Of a stretch of 64,000 nt of DNA, positions 44,642 to 53,586 are shown piece by piece. The stretch comes from Prevotella sp. KH2C16 (GTDB lineage: Bacteria; Bacteroidota; Bacteroidia; Bacteroidales; Bacteroidaceae): contig NZ_FOOW01000001.1 in NCBI RefSeq assembly GCF_900113305.1, positions 124,001 to 188,000 on the forward strand. The letters are read 5' to 3'. Each line of letters begins with the position of its first letter. Within the stretch, counting starts at the first letter, position 1. The notes below the pieces were generated by a model, which was not told where the DNA came from, ran no database searches, and saw nothing but the letters and a program-made list of their open reading frames with translations. Position numbers and translations under genes: made by a program.

Positions 44642-46495
44642 ATGACAAGAGAAGAAAACGAACAGCGTTTAGAGCATTGCAAGAACAAAGTCCTTGCCAT
44701 GCCAGAGACTCCTGGCTGCTATAAATTCCATGACAAAGAAGGCGCTATTATATATGTAGGTAAAGCCAAGAACTTGAAACGCCGTGTTTCTTCCTATTTC
44801 CACAAAGAGGTTGACCGCTACAAGACAAAGGTTCTTGTGTCTAAAATATGGGATATCACCTATAGCTACGCAAATACAGAGGAGGATGCATTGCTCATGG
44901 AGAACAGCATGATCAAGCAATACAACCCCCGATACAATGTTTTATTGAAAGACGGAAAGACCTATCCTTCCATTTGCATTACCAAAGAGCTATATCCGAG
45001 GATATTCAATACGCGCACAATCAACAAAAAATACGGCACCTTTTATGGTCCCTACAGTAAGATTTCGAGCATGTACAACATCCTTGAAATCATCAGGAAG
45101 GTATTCAAACCCAGGACCTGCAGGCTGCCGTTGACACCAGAAAGCATCAGAGAGGGCAGGTTCAAGCCCTGTCTGGAATACCACATCGGCAACTGTCTGG
45201 GGCCTTGCATCAACCGGCAGAGCTATGATGACTATCAGGAAAACATCCGCCAGGCCCGTGAAGTGTTGAAAGGAAACACCCGCGACATGCTGAAATACCT
45301 CACGGAGAAGATGATGGAGAAGGCTGAAGAGTTGAAATTCGAGGAGGCCGAGATACTGAAGCAGCGCCATATCATGCTCGAAAACTTCGTTGCCAAGAGC
45401 GAAGTAGTGAGCTATACCATCAAAGATGTCGATGTATTCAGCATTGAAGACGACGATTTAGAGAAGAATGCCTTCATCAACTACATGCATGTGAGAAACG
45501 GAGCTATCAACCAGAGTTTCACCTACGAATACAAGCGCAAGCTCAAAGAGAGCGACGAGGAGCTGCTGATGCTGGCAATTCCAGAGATCAGGAGCCGCTT
45601 CGAGAGCACCTGCAAGGAGGTGATCGTGCCCTTTGAAATGAGCTGGAACCTCAAGGACGCGGAGTTTTTTGTACCCGAGAGAGGCGATAAAAAACACCTT
45701 CTCGAGCTCTCCCAGATGAACGCAAAGCAATATAAGTTCGACCGCCTGAAGCAAGCTGAGAAGCTGAATCCCGAACAGAAGCAAACCCGCTTGATGAAAG
45801 AACTCCAGGAAAAGCTGAAACTCCCCAAGCTGCCTTATCACATCGAGTGCTTCGACAATTCAAATATCAGCGGCACAGATGCCGTAGCGGGATGCGTTGT
45901 CTACAAGGCAATGAAGCCCTCAAGGAAAGATTACCGGCGATACATCATCAAGACCGTCGAAGGTCCGGACGACTACGCCTCCATGCAAGAGGTAGTGCGC
46001 CGCAGATATTCAAGGATGATTGAGGAAGGTACAAGCCTCCCCGACCTCATCATTACCGATGGCGGAAAGGGGCAGATGGAAGTTGTCAGAGAGGTTGTGG
46101 AAGACGAACTGCAATTAAAAATATCCATAGCAGGCCTCGCAAAGAACGACCGCCACCGCACCAACGAGCTGCTTTACGGCTTCCCCCCACAGGTAATAGG
46201 CCTGAAAACAGACTCCGAACTCTTCCATGTACTTACCCGCATTCAGGATGATGTGCACAACTATGCCATTGAATACCATCGGAATAAGCGGTCGAAGCAC
46301 GCCCTCCACAGCAAGTTGGACGACATCAAGGGGATAGGCCCGAAGACACAAGCCCTGCTGATGAAGAATTTTAAGAGTGTAAACCGCATTAAACTTGCTG
46401 ATTATCAGACTCTTAATGATTTGTTAGGAGCGGCAAAGGGAAAGATCGTTTACGACCATTTCCATCCTACAGGCAAACAGGGAGAGGATGTTTGA
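44642..46495 (+). CDS. uvrC: UvrABC excinuclease subunit C
   Basis: A 617-residue dual-incision nuclease of nucleotide excision repair. GIY-YIG domain at the start (GCYKFHDKEGAIIYVGKAKNLKRRVSSYF), cysteine-bearing linker (RPCLEYHIGNCLGPC-like at about 178-190), UVR motif around 205-240, the RNase H-like 5' nuclease domain (HIECFDNSNISGTDAVAG and LIITDGGKGQ) and C-terminal helix-hairpin-helix motifs (DDIKGIGPKTQALL). Complete and of normal length. Confidence 0.97.
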   Translation: MTREENEQRLEHCKNKVLAMPETPGCYKFHDKEGAIIYVGKAKNLKRRVSSYFHKEVDRYKTKVLVSKIWDITYSYANTEEDALLMENSMIKQYNPRYNVLLKDGKTYPSICITKELYPRIFNTRTINKKYGTFYGPYSKISSMYNILEIIRKVFKPRTCRLPLTPESIREGRFKPCLEYHIGNCLGPCINRQSYDDYQENIRQAREVLKGNTRDMLKYLTEKMMEKAEELKFEEAEILKQRHIMLENFVAKSEVVSYTIKDVDVFSIEDDDLEKNAFINYMHVRNGAINQSFTYEYKRKLKESDEELLMLAIPEIRSRFESTCKEVIVPFEMSWNLKDAEFFVPERGDKKHLLELSQMNAKQYKFDRLKQAEKLNPEQKQTRLMKELQEKLKLPKLPYHIECFDNSNISGTDAVAGCVVYKAMKPSRKDYRRYIIKTVEGPDDYASMQEVVRRRYSRMIEEGTSLPDLIITDGGKGQMEVVREVVEDELQLKISIAGLAKNDRHRTNELLYGFPPQVIGLKTDSELFHVLTRIQDDVHNYAIEYHRNKRSKHALHSKLDDIKGIGPKTQALLMKNFKSVNRIKLADYQTLNDLLGAAKGKIVYDHFHPTGKQGEDV

Positions 46496-46560
46496 GAATT
46501 TCCCTATCTTATTGATAATGAGCAGATAAATCATCGGAACCCACTTTTTTGAAAGCTAAA

Positions 46561-46592
46561 TTTGGTTTTGTTAGAAATAATCAATATCTTTG
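46561..46592 (+). promoter_or_regulatory. dtd promoter with near-zero leader
   Basis: TTTG at 46561-46564, a 20-bp spacer, TATCTTTG at 46585-46592, and the dtd ATG at 46597. With the usual start 3-5 bases past the box, transcription would begin at or next to the ATG. Confidence 0.6.
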
Positions 46593-46596
46593 CAAT

Positions 46597-47049
46597 ATGA
46601 GAGTTGTCGTCCAAAGAGTCAGCCATGCTTCCGTAACCATAGGCGGAAAGATGAAGTCAAGCATCAAAAAAGGTCTTTTGATACTCATAGGAATTGAGGA
46701 ATCCGATACCTCAGAGGATGCAGACTGGCTTGCCAGAAAGGTTGCCAACCTCCGCATCTTAGACGATGCGAACAGCGTAATGAACCGCTCCGTCATGGAT
46801 ATTGATGGTGAAATCCTCGTTATCAGCCAGTTCACGCTCTTTGCAAGCTACAAGAAAGGAAATCGTCCATCATGGCTCCGTGCGGGCTCTCACGAGCATT
46901 CCATCCCCCTCTACGAGCATTTCTGCGAGCAGTTGAGTGCCACCTTGGGCAAGGAAGTTGGCCGGGGCGAGTTCGGGGCAGACATGCAGGTAGAACTCCT
47001 TAACGACGGCCCGGTAACCATTTGCATGGACACGCATCAGAAAGAATAA
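46597..47049 (+). CDS. dtd: D-aminoacyl-tRNA deacylase
   Basis: A 150-residue proofreading enzyme that removes D-amino acids and glycine from mischarged tRNAs. The catalytic SQFTLFASYKKGNRPS region and the Gly-cisPro motif GPVTICMDT near the C-terminus are both present. The longer frame start at 46549 would add 16 unrelated residues upstream of the family-typical MRVVVQRVSHASV and lies before the promoter box, so 46597 is used. Confidence 0.95.
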   Translation: MRVVVQRVSHASVTIGGKMKSSIKKGLLILIGIEESDTSEDADWLARKVANLRILDDANSVMNRSVMDIDGEILVISQFTLFASYKKGNRPSWLRAGSHEHSIPLYEHFCEQLSATLGKEVGRGEFGADMQVELLNDGPVTICMDTHQKE

Positions 47050-47098
47050 GGAATATGGGAAGAGCGATGAACTCCTACTCGTTTAAACAGGAAGAAAC

Positions 47099-47425
47099 AT
47101 GACGATAAAAGAAGCACAGGAGGCCGTAGACATGTGGGTGAAGACCTACGGCGTGAGATATTTCTCGGAACTCACCAATATGGCCTGCCTCACCGAGGAG
47201 GTGGGCGAACTTGCGCGCGTGATAGCCCGCAGATATGGCGACCAGAGCTTCAAGGAGGGCGAGAAGCCCAACCTCGGAGAAGAAATGGCCGATGTCCTAT
47301 GGGTATTAATGTGCCTGGCCAACCAGACAGGGGTAGACCTTACGGAAGAGCTCACCAAGAGCTTTGAGAAGAAAACCCGCCGCGACGCCCACCGCCATCT
47401 GGAAAATCCCAAACTGAAAGCATAA
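47099..47425 (+). CDS. MazG-like nucleotide pyrophosphohydrolase
   Basis: A 108-residue all-alpha NTP pyrophosphohydrolase. The metal motifs EEVGELARVIARR (E-E-x-x-E, about 33-45) and GEEMADVLWVLMCLANQ (E-x-x-D) are intact. Such small MazG-like proteins hydrolyse (d)NTPs, probably damaged or non-canonical ones. It lies between dtd (49 bp) and deoC (26 bp) on the same strand, with AGGA ten bases before the ATG. Confidence 0.88.
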   Translation: MTIKEAQEAVDMWVKTYGVRYFSELTNMACLTEEVGELARVIARRYGDQSFKEGEKPNLGEEMADVLWVLMCLANQTGVDLTEELTKSFEKKTRRDAHRHLENPKLKA

Positions 47426-47451
47426 CCAAGAACGATAAAACACAAGCAGAA

Positions 47452-48399
47452 ATGAGTAACATTAAAGACAGCGTTCTCAACGACAACGAGAACCAGAAAC
47501 AGAACAAGCCGCTGGAATCCAGCAAGGTAGAACAAGCCCTTAAGCTATACGACTTCAATATCAGCGACAACGAGGTAAAGGCCGCAGTACAGAAAATCAT
47601 CAAAGAGAAGGTCCCTGCCAATGACACTCTTGATGTGAAGAAGTTCCTTCTGGGCAGCGTGGAGCTCACCTCGCTGAACACGACCGATACCGAGGAAAAG
47701 ATCCTCGGCATGGTGGAGAAGGTGAACCGGTATGCGCATGAGTTCGCAGAGCTCCCCCATGTGGCAGCCGTGGTCTGCTATCCCAACTTCACCAAGCTCG
47801 TCAGCCAGAGCCTGGAGGTAGACGGAGTGGAAATCACCAATGTCAGCGGCAGCTTCCCCTCGTCGCAGACCTTCATGGAGGTCAAGGTCGCAGAGACTGC
47901 CCTTTCCTTGAGGGACGGCGCTACGGAGATTGACATCGTCCTCCCCGTGGGCAAGTTCTTCTCCGAAGACTATGAGGGCATTGCCGACGACATAGCGGAA
48001 CTGAAGCAGGTGTGCGGCGACCACACCATGAAAGTCATCCTCGAGACCGGCGATCTGGGCTCTTGTGCCAACATCAAGAAGGCAGCCATCCTCTCCATGT
48101 ATTCCGGCGCAGACTATGTGAAGACCTCCACAGGCAAGGAGAAGATAAGCGCGACGCCCGAGGCAGTCTATGTAATGTGCCAGGCCATCAAGGAATACTA
48201 CGACCAGACAGGCATCGTCATCGGCCTGAAACCTGCCGGAGGCATCAATACGGTGCGGGATGCCGTAACCTATTACACCATCGTCCAGGAGGTTTTGGGC
48301 GAGAAATGGCTCACCAACAAGCTGTTCCGCCTGGGCACATCCCGCCTCACCAACATGCTCATGAGCGAGGTTCTGGGCAAGGAAATCAAGTTCTTCTAA
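47452..48399 (+). CDS. deoC: deoxyribose-phosphate aldolase
   Basis: A 315-residue aldolase splitting 2-deoxyribose-5-phosphate into glyceraldehyde-3-phosphate and acetaldehyde in deoxynucleoside breakdown. The Schiff-base Lys lies in YVKTSTGKEK, the second Lys in GLKPAGGINT, and EIDIVLPVG is typical. About 60 residues longer at the N-terminus than the enterobacterial enzyme, as is common in Bacteroidota. A strong terminator follows. Confidence 0.95.
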   Translation: MSNIKDSVLNDNENQKQNKPLESSKVEQALKLYDFNISDNEVKAAVQKIIKEKVPANDTLDVKKFLLGSVELTSLNTTDTEEKILGMVEKVNRYAHEFAELPHVAAVVCYPNFTKLVSQSLEVDGVEITNVSGSFPSSQTFMEVKVAETALSLRDGATEIDIVLPVGKFFSEDYEGIADDIAELKQVCGDHTMKVILETGDLGSCANIKKAAILSMYSGADYVKTSTGKEKISATPEAVYVMCQAIKEYYDQTGIVIGLKPAGGINTVRDAVTYYTIVQEVLGEKWLTNKLFRLGTSRLTNMLMSEVLGKEIKFF

Positions 48400-48415
48400 A
48401 TCGTAGTAACCAATG

Positions 48416-48452
48416 AGAAGTGGGAACAACGCATCTGTTGTTCCCACTTCTT
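48416..48452 (+). terminator. strong bidirectional terminator after deoC
   Basis: AGAAGTGGGAACAAC at 48416-48430 pairs perfectly with its complement at 48437-48451 (15 bp) around the loop GCATCT; TTGTTATCTT follows. The best intrinsic hairpin in the window. Confidence 0.8.
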
Positions 48453-48467
48453 GTTATCTTCTGCCCG

Positions 48468-48530
48468 ACAAAATCGGCGATTTTGTGCGACGATTTCGGC
48501 GATTTTGTCCTTCAAAATCGCCGAGATTAT
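48468..48530. repeat. 11-bp-grid array, ACAAAATC type (array F)
   Basis: Octamers every 11 bp from 48468: ACAAAATC, GATTTTGT, ACGATTTC, GATTTTGT, TCAAAATC, GAGATTAT with spacers ggc, gcg, ggc, cct, gcc. It lies 16 bases past the deoC terminator, in the convergent gap before the polyprenyl synthase gene; the rest of the gap (to 48604) is blank. Confidence 0.85.
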
Positions 48531-48604
48531 CATTCTGTCAGCCACCTTTTAAATTCACCCCTGTGCCTTTCTGTTCTCCATGGTACGGCACTCCCCGCCC
48601 CGCG

Positions 48605-49582
48605 TCAGACATTCCGCTCGATCACAAAGTCCAGATAGGCCTCAAGGGCACGCTTGATGGCCGGGTCGGAAACCTTTCTGTCGATGAACTGCCGGCACTC
48701 CCCGTGGAAATCCCACATGCGTCTGTCGGCATATTCAATGCCTCCGTTCTCTTTCGTGAAGGCCACCAAACGGGCGATTTCATCGCTCGTTATCTCCCTG
48801 CTCTTCACCTTCTGTGCCAGCCGGAACATTTCCTCGTCGCCCGTGGAATTGAGCGCATAGATGACGGGCAGGGTCAGCTTGCCCTCAGCCATGTCGTTCC
48901 CAGTGGGCTTGCCGATTTCCTTCGAGTCATAATAGTCGAAGATGTCGTCGCGAATCTGGAAGATAATCCCCAGGTTCTGGCCGAATTTCTTGGCCTGCTG
49001 CACATCCTCCTCCGATGCGCCCGACGCCTCGGCGCCGATGGCGGAACAAGCCTCGAAGAGCGCGGCGGTCTTTCCCTTGATGATGTTATAGTACACCTCT
49101 TCCGATATTTCCTGGTTCTGAATATTGGAAAGTTGCAGGATTTCACCGTCCGAGAGCGTCCTGCCCAGCTGGGCAAGGTATCTAACGATGCGCTCCCTGT
49201 GGGTATAAGACACATACAGCAGTGCCGTTGAGAGGATGTAGTCGCCCACCAATACGCTCACCTTGTTGTCATATACGGCGTTCACCGAGGCCTGGCCGCG
49301 GCGTTCCTCACTCTCGTCCACCACATCGTCGTGCACCAGACTGGCCGTATGAAGCAGCTCCAGCCCTACTGCAGCATGCTGGGTAACCTCGGTAACCGCA
49401 CCGAAATTCTTCGCCATCAGCAGTATCAGCATGGGGCGCATGCGCTTTCCGCCGCGCTGGCGGATGTGGTCAAGCACCTGGGCAAGCATCCCGTCGCTAT
49501 GGTCGAGAGAGCGGTTGAAAAGGTCGATGAAATCGGATAATTCTGAAGAAATCGGTTGTTTGATGAGCGGTAGATAATCCAT
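48605..49582 (-). CDS. polyprenyl (probably octaprenyl-type) diphosphate synthase
   Basis: A 325-residue trans-prenyltransferase. The first Asp-rich motif reads LVHDDVVDES, the second IFQIRDDIFDYY, with GGKRMRPMLILL and GKTAALFEACSAIGA also typical. It extends allylic diphosphates with isopentenyl diphosphate, most likely for the menaquinone side chain that fumarate reductase needs. Chain length is set by residues before the first motif and cannot be stated. Transcribed divergently from polA. Confidence 0.9.
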   Translation of the reverse strand: MDYLPLIKQPISSELSDFIDLFNRSLDHSDGMLAQVLDHIRQRGGKRMRPMLILLMAKNFGAVTEVTQHAAVGLELLHTASLVHDDVVDESEERRGQASVNAVYDNKVSVLVGDYILSTALLYVSYTHRERIVRYLAQLGRTLSDGEILQLSNIQNQEISEEVYYNIIKGKTAALFEACSAIGAEASGASEEDVQQAKKFGQNLGIIFQIRDDIFDYYDSKEIGKPTGNDMAEGKLTLPVIYALNSTGDEEMFRLAQKVKSREITSDEIARLVAFTKENGGIEYADRRMWDFHGECRQFIDRKVSDPAIKRALEAYLDFVIERNV

Positions 49583-49670
49583 CTGATACTGAATTTTGAT
49601 ACAAATTTAGTGATTTTATCAGTAAATGTTGCAAAAAATTAGTAATTTTACACGAGAAATACTATTTATT

Positions 49671-52433
49671 ATGGAGAAACTTTTCCTTTTGGATGCCTAC
49701 GCATTGATATATCGGTCGTATTACGCTTTCATCAAAAACCCCCGTATCAACTCCAAGGGGCAGAACACATCGGCCGTAATGGGATTCCTCAACACGCTCA
49801 ACGAGGTGATCACCAAGGAGCAACCCACCCACATAGGAGTGGCTTTCGACCACGGAAAGACCTTCCGCAACGAGGTTTTTCCTGCCTATAAGGCGCAGCG
49901 CGAGGAGATGCCGGAGGATATCAAGGCCAGCGTTCCCATCATCAAGGATATCCTCGAGGCCTACCATATCCCCATTCTGCAGGTCGACGGGTTCGAGGCC
50001 GACGATGTCATCGGCACCCTTGCCACCCAGGCAGGCCGTCAGGGCGTGGAGACCTACATGCTCACGCCCGACAAGGACTATGGTCAACTCGTGGCCGACA
50101 ATGTCTATATGTTCCGCCCGAGGCATGGCGGCGGTTACGATAAAATCGGCAAAAATGAAATCAGCGACAAGTATGGCATCAGTTCGCCGGAACAGGTCAT
50201 CGACCTGCTGGCCCTCATGGGCGACTCGGCCGACAACTTTCCGGGCTGCCCCGGGGTCGGCGAGAAGACCGCGGTGAAGCTCATCAACGAGTTCGGAAGC
50301 GTAGACGGTCTCCTCCATCACACCGACCAGCTGAAGGGGAAGATGCGCGAAAAGGTGGAGGCAGCCGTCGACGACATCAAGATGTCTTACTTCCTCGCCA
50401 CCATCCGCACCGATGTGCCCGTCAACTTAAATCTCGAAGAACTGAAACTCGTGGCACCCGACGAGGAAAAACTCGACTCCATCTTCACCGAACTGGAGTT
50501 TAAGAGCCTGAAGAGCAAGATTCTTAATAAAACTGAAAATAAGCCAAAAACCGATAATCCACAGCTCGATTTATTTGCGGAAATCACGCCCGAGAGGTCG
50601 GCCGAGCCTGAAAATGCGCTAAAAAACAGCTTTAAAACCATTAAAACCGAATATCAATTGGTTGAGAATGAGGCTCTTATGCTTGAAATTTGTGATTTTT
50701 TCAGGACAAAAGAAATTCTCAGTTTAGATACGGAAACCACTTCCACCAATCCCGTCGACGCAGAATTGGTGGGGTTGAGCTTCTCCGTGGAGGAAAACAA
50801 GGCCTTCTATGTCCCGGTTCCAAGCAATCGTGAAGAAGCCCAAAGAATTGTGAATATATTTAAAAAGGTGTATGAGGACGAGACTATCCTTAAGGTCGGG
50901 CAGAACATCAAGTATGATTACGAGGTGCTGATGAACTATGGCGTGCGCATCCGAGGCAGGATGTTCGACACCATGCTGGCACACTATGTGCTCCAACCAG
51001 AGCTTCATCACAACATGGACTACATGGCCGAGACCCTCCTTGACTATCAGACGGTGCACATCGAAGAACTCATCGGCCCGAAAGGCAAGAACCAGAAGAA
51101 CATGCGCGACCTGCCGCCGGCTGAAATCTGCGACTATGCCTGCGAGGACGCCGACATCACCCTGAAGCTGAAGAATGTGCTCGAACCGCAGCTGAGGGCA
51201 GCCGGAGCCGACGATTTATTCTGGAATATAGAGATGCCGTTGGTGCCCGTACTGGCCGAAATGGAGATGAACGGCGTGAGGATAGACACCGATTCGCTGA
51301 AGGAAACATCAAGAATTTTCACAGAGCGAATGAACCGATATGAGGAGGACATCTATCAGTTGGCGGGCGAGCGGTTCAACATCTCGAGCCCCAAACAGGT
51401 GGGCGACATTCTTTTCGACAAGATGAAGATCGTGGAGAAGCCGAAGAAGACCAAGACGGGGCAATATGTTACCTCCGAGGAAGTGCTCCAGCAACTCAAG
51501 TCGAAAGCACCTATCGTGGAGCAAATACTGAACTATAGGGGCATGAAGAAGCTTTTGAGCACTTATGTTGACGCCCTTCCGAAACTCATCAACCCGCGAA
51601 CCGGACACATCCATACCAGCTTCAACCAGGCACTCACCGCCACCGGACGCCTGAGTTCGTCGGATCCCAACCTGCAGAACATACCCGTGCGCACCGAGGA
51701 CGGAAAAGAAATCCGCCGCTGCTTCATACCCGAACAAGGATGTAAGTTCTTTTCAGCAGACTATTCCCAGATTGAACTGCGCATCATGGCACATCTTTCC
51801 GAAGACGAAAACATGATGGAAGCCTTCCGTTCCGGCTTCGACATCCACCGCGCGACGGCAGCCAAAATCTGGCACGAGGATATGAATGCGGTGTCCGACA
51901 GCCAGCGCAAGAAGGCCAAGCAGGCCAATTTCGGCATCATATACGGCATCACCACCTACGGTCTTGCCCAGCGCATGGAGATTCCGAACGGGGAAGCGCG
52001 GCAGCTCATAGACGACTATTTCAAGACTTTCCCCAAGGTGAAGGACTACATGGAGCGCGCCAAGGAGACGGCGAGGGAAAAGGGTTATGCCGAAACTCTC
52101 TTCGGACGGCGACGCTATCTGCCCGACATCAACTCGCAGAACGCAACCGTGCGCGGATTTGCCGAGCGCAACGCCATCAACGCGCCAATACAAGGCTCCG
52201 AGGCCGACATCATCAAGGTGGCCATGATCCGTATCTACGAGCGTTTCCGGAAAGAGGGCATCCGCTCGAAGATGATACTCCAGGTGCATGACGAACTCAA
52301 CTTCTCGGTCTACCCCGAGGAGCAGGAGCGGGTGGAGCGCATCGTGCTCGAGGAGATGCAGAACGCCTGCAAGCTGCGCGTGCCGTTGGTGGCAGACGCC
52401 GGATGGGGCACCAACTGGCTGGAGGCGCACTAA
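49671..52433 (+). CDS. polA: DNA polymerase I
   Basis: A 920-residue repair polymerase with all three domains. 5' nuclease about 1-290 (LFLLDAYALIYRSYYAF, VDGFEADDVIGTLA, LMGDSADNFPGCPGVGEKTA); 3'-5' exonuclease about 335-520 with intact DTETT; polymerase about 540-920 with motif A DYSQIELRIMAHLSEDE (near 696), the O-helix KKAKQANFGIIYGI and motif C LQVHDELNF. The ATG at 49671 is chosen over an upstream in-frame one since MEKLFLLDAYAL is the family N-terminus. The linker near 50500-50710 is AT-rich and less conserved. Confidence 0.96.
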   Translation: MEKLFLLDAYALIYRSYYAFIKNPRINSKGQNTSAVMGFLNTLNEVITKEQPTHIGVAFDHGKTFRNEVFPAYKAQREEMPEDIKASVPIIKDILEAYHIPILQVDGFEADDVIGTLATQAGRQGVETYMLTPDKDYGQLVADNVYMFRPRHGGGYDKIGKNEISDKYGISSPEQVIDLLALMGDSADNFPGCPGVGEKTAVKLINEFGSVDGLLHHTDQLKGKMREKVEAAVDDIKMSYFLATIRTDVPVNLNLEELKLVAPDEEKLDSIFTELEFKSLKSKILNKTENKPKTDNPQLDLFAEITPERSAEPENALKNSFKTIKTEYQLVENEALMLEICDFFRTKEILSLDTETTSTNPVDAELVGLSFSVEENKAFYVPVPSNREEAQRIVNIFKKVYEDETILKVGQNIKYDYEVLMNYGVRIRGRMFDTMLAHYVLQPELHHNMDYMAETLLDYQTVHIEELIGPKGKNQKNMRDLPPAEICDYACEDADITLKLKNVLEPQLRAAGADDLFWNIEMPLVPVLAEMEMNGVRIDTDSLKETSRIFTERMNRYEEDIYQLAGERFNISSPKQVGDILFDKMKIVEKPKKTKTGQYVTSEEVLQQLKSKAPIVEQILNYRGMKKLLSTYVDALPKLINPRTGHIHTSFNQALTATGRLSSSDPNLQNIPVRTEDGKEIRRCFIPEQGCKFFSADYSQIELRIMAHLSEDENMMEAFRSGFDIHRATAAKIWHEDMNAVSDSQRKKAKQANFGIIYGITTYGLAQRMEIPNGEARQLIDDYFKTFPKVKDYMERAKETAREKGYAETLFGRRRYLPDINSQNATVRGFAERNAINAPIQGSEADIIKVAMIRIYERFRKEGIRSKMILQVHDELNFSVYPEEQERVERIVLEEMQNACKLRVPLVADAGWGTNWLEAH

Positions 52434-52540
52434 GAAGCCTCTACCCTGCCCTTCCCGGAAGGGAGGGAGCAAGACTGCATACGGGGCTGAAAAACTAACA
52501 AGAAAAGAAACGAAAAAGACCAGCAAACAACCCAACCATC

Positions 52541-53395
52541 ATGAAACTCTTCACCCTTATCGTAAATTTCATTTACGGGAACCGAACCTATCAGATTTCC
52601 GCGAACAGCATCCGCGAGGCCCTGCACCAGCTTTTCGATACCCGCGAGATGGAGGGCGTGGGGCCGAAAGCCCTCCGCCAGCTGCATGCAGACATTGACT
52701 CCGAGCTCTGGAAGCCCTCGCCCTACATGGATATGACCAATACATGGGTCTGCCAATACCGAGTGAACAATGAAGACATGTATATAAACATCGTCAAGAC
52801 CGACGAGCAACAAGACCCCGACGAGCCGTCAGAACACCTCGAATACAGCGACGGCTTCTACACGGCCGAGCAGGGACACCGCATCATGGAGCATTGCAGC
52901 CGGCTGGAGGAAAAGGACGACTGGAAAGCGCTCAAGCGCTACGCCACAAAGATGAGCAAGCTCTACCCCAGAGAATACTACCTGATGACCAAGGTCGCCA
53001 AGTGCTGCTACTTCCTTGAAGAGCCGGAGGAAATGCTGCAATGGGCACGCAAGGCCTACGAGGAATGGAGTGAGGATCCCTACACATCGTTCTGGTTAGC
53101 TCTCGCACTCTACGAGAACGGTCGCTGGCAGGAGGCCATCCGGCACAGCGACACGATACTCTACTGGGACTTCCGAAACCTTGCCTACGGCCGTTACGGC
53201 GAGGATGCCGACTATGCCAGACAGCTCATAGACGACTGCAAAGCCATCAAAGGCCTCTCGCTCTTGGCACTCAATCAGGCGGGCGGAACGGCTCTGTTGC
53301 GTGAATACCTTGCCCACGCGAAGGCCTCGGCATCCTATTTCAAGAAGTCGTGGGTAAGATCCAGACTCAAAGAAGCAAGCCTGAAGGAAAACTAA
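52541..53395 (+). CDS. conserved cytoplasmic protein with TPR-like helices
   Basis: A 284-residue protein without signal peptide. Residues about 1-90 form an alpha/beta part; from about 105 helices follow with TPR-like spacing, for example DWKALKRYATKMSKLYPREYYLM, EEMLQWARKAYEEWSEDPYTSFWLALALYENGRWQEAIRHSDTIL. The last shows the W-L-G-Y-A-P-like pattern loosely. No catalytic motif is seen. It follows polA by 107 bp, a gap with a CTTCCCGGAAG hairpin, and probably has its own promoter. Function unknown. Confidence 0.65.
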   Translation: MKLFTLIVNFIYGNRTYQISANSIREALHQLFDTREMEGVGPKALRQLHADIDSELWKPSPYMDMTNTWVCQYRVNNEDMYINIVKTDEQQDPDEPSEHLEYSDGFYTAEQGHRIMEHCSRLEEKDDWKALKRYATKMSKLYPREYYLMTKVAKCCYFLEEPEEMLQWARKAYEEWSEDPYTSFWLALALYENGRWQEAIRHSDTILYWDFRNLAYGRYGEDADYARQLIDDCKAIKGLSLLALNQAGGTALLREYLAHAKASASYFKKSWVRSRLKEASLKEN

Positions 53396-53423
53396 AGGCC
53401 GCCGAAAGAAAAGAAAAATCGGT

Positions 53424-53497
53424 TATTTTATACCGTAAAACAAGTGATTTTATAAGGTAAAATAAGTTATTTTGCCTTGTAAAATGAGTGATTTTAC
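53424..53497. repeat. 11-bp-grid array, GTAAAAT type (array E)
   Basis: Octamers every 11 bp from 53424: TATTTTAT, GTAAAACA, GATTTTAT, GTAAAATA, TATTTTGC, GTAAAATG, GATTTTAC, with spacers acc, agt, aag, agt, ctt, agt. Alternation of orientation is perfect. The spacers are less GC-rich than in the other arrays. Confidence 0.88.
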
Positions 53498-53546
53498 TTT
53501 TGCGTTGGTTACTTTTTACGCATACAAAGGCCATCTATTAGAATAC

Positions 53547-53583
53547 GAAAAGCCGCCGGCAGCATCTCTGTCGGCGGCTTTTC
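53547..53583. terminator. bidirectional terminator between convergent genes
   Basis: GAAAAGCCGCCG at 53547-53558 pairs perfectly with CGGCGGCTTTTC at 53572-53583 (12 bp, 13-base loop), with an A-run on the left and a T-run on the right, so it can end transcription from both sides. It lies 3 bases past the CDF stop codon. Confidence 0.8.
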
Positions 53584-53586
53584 GCC

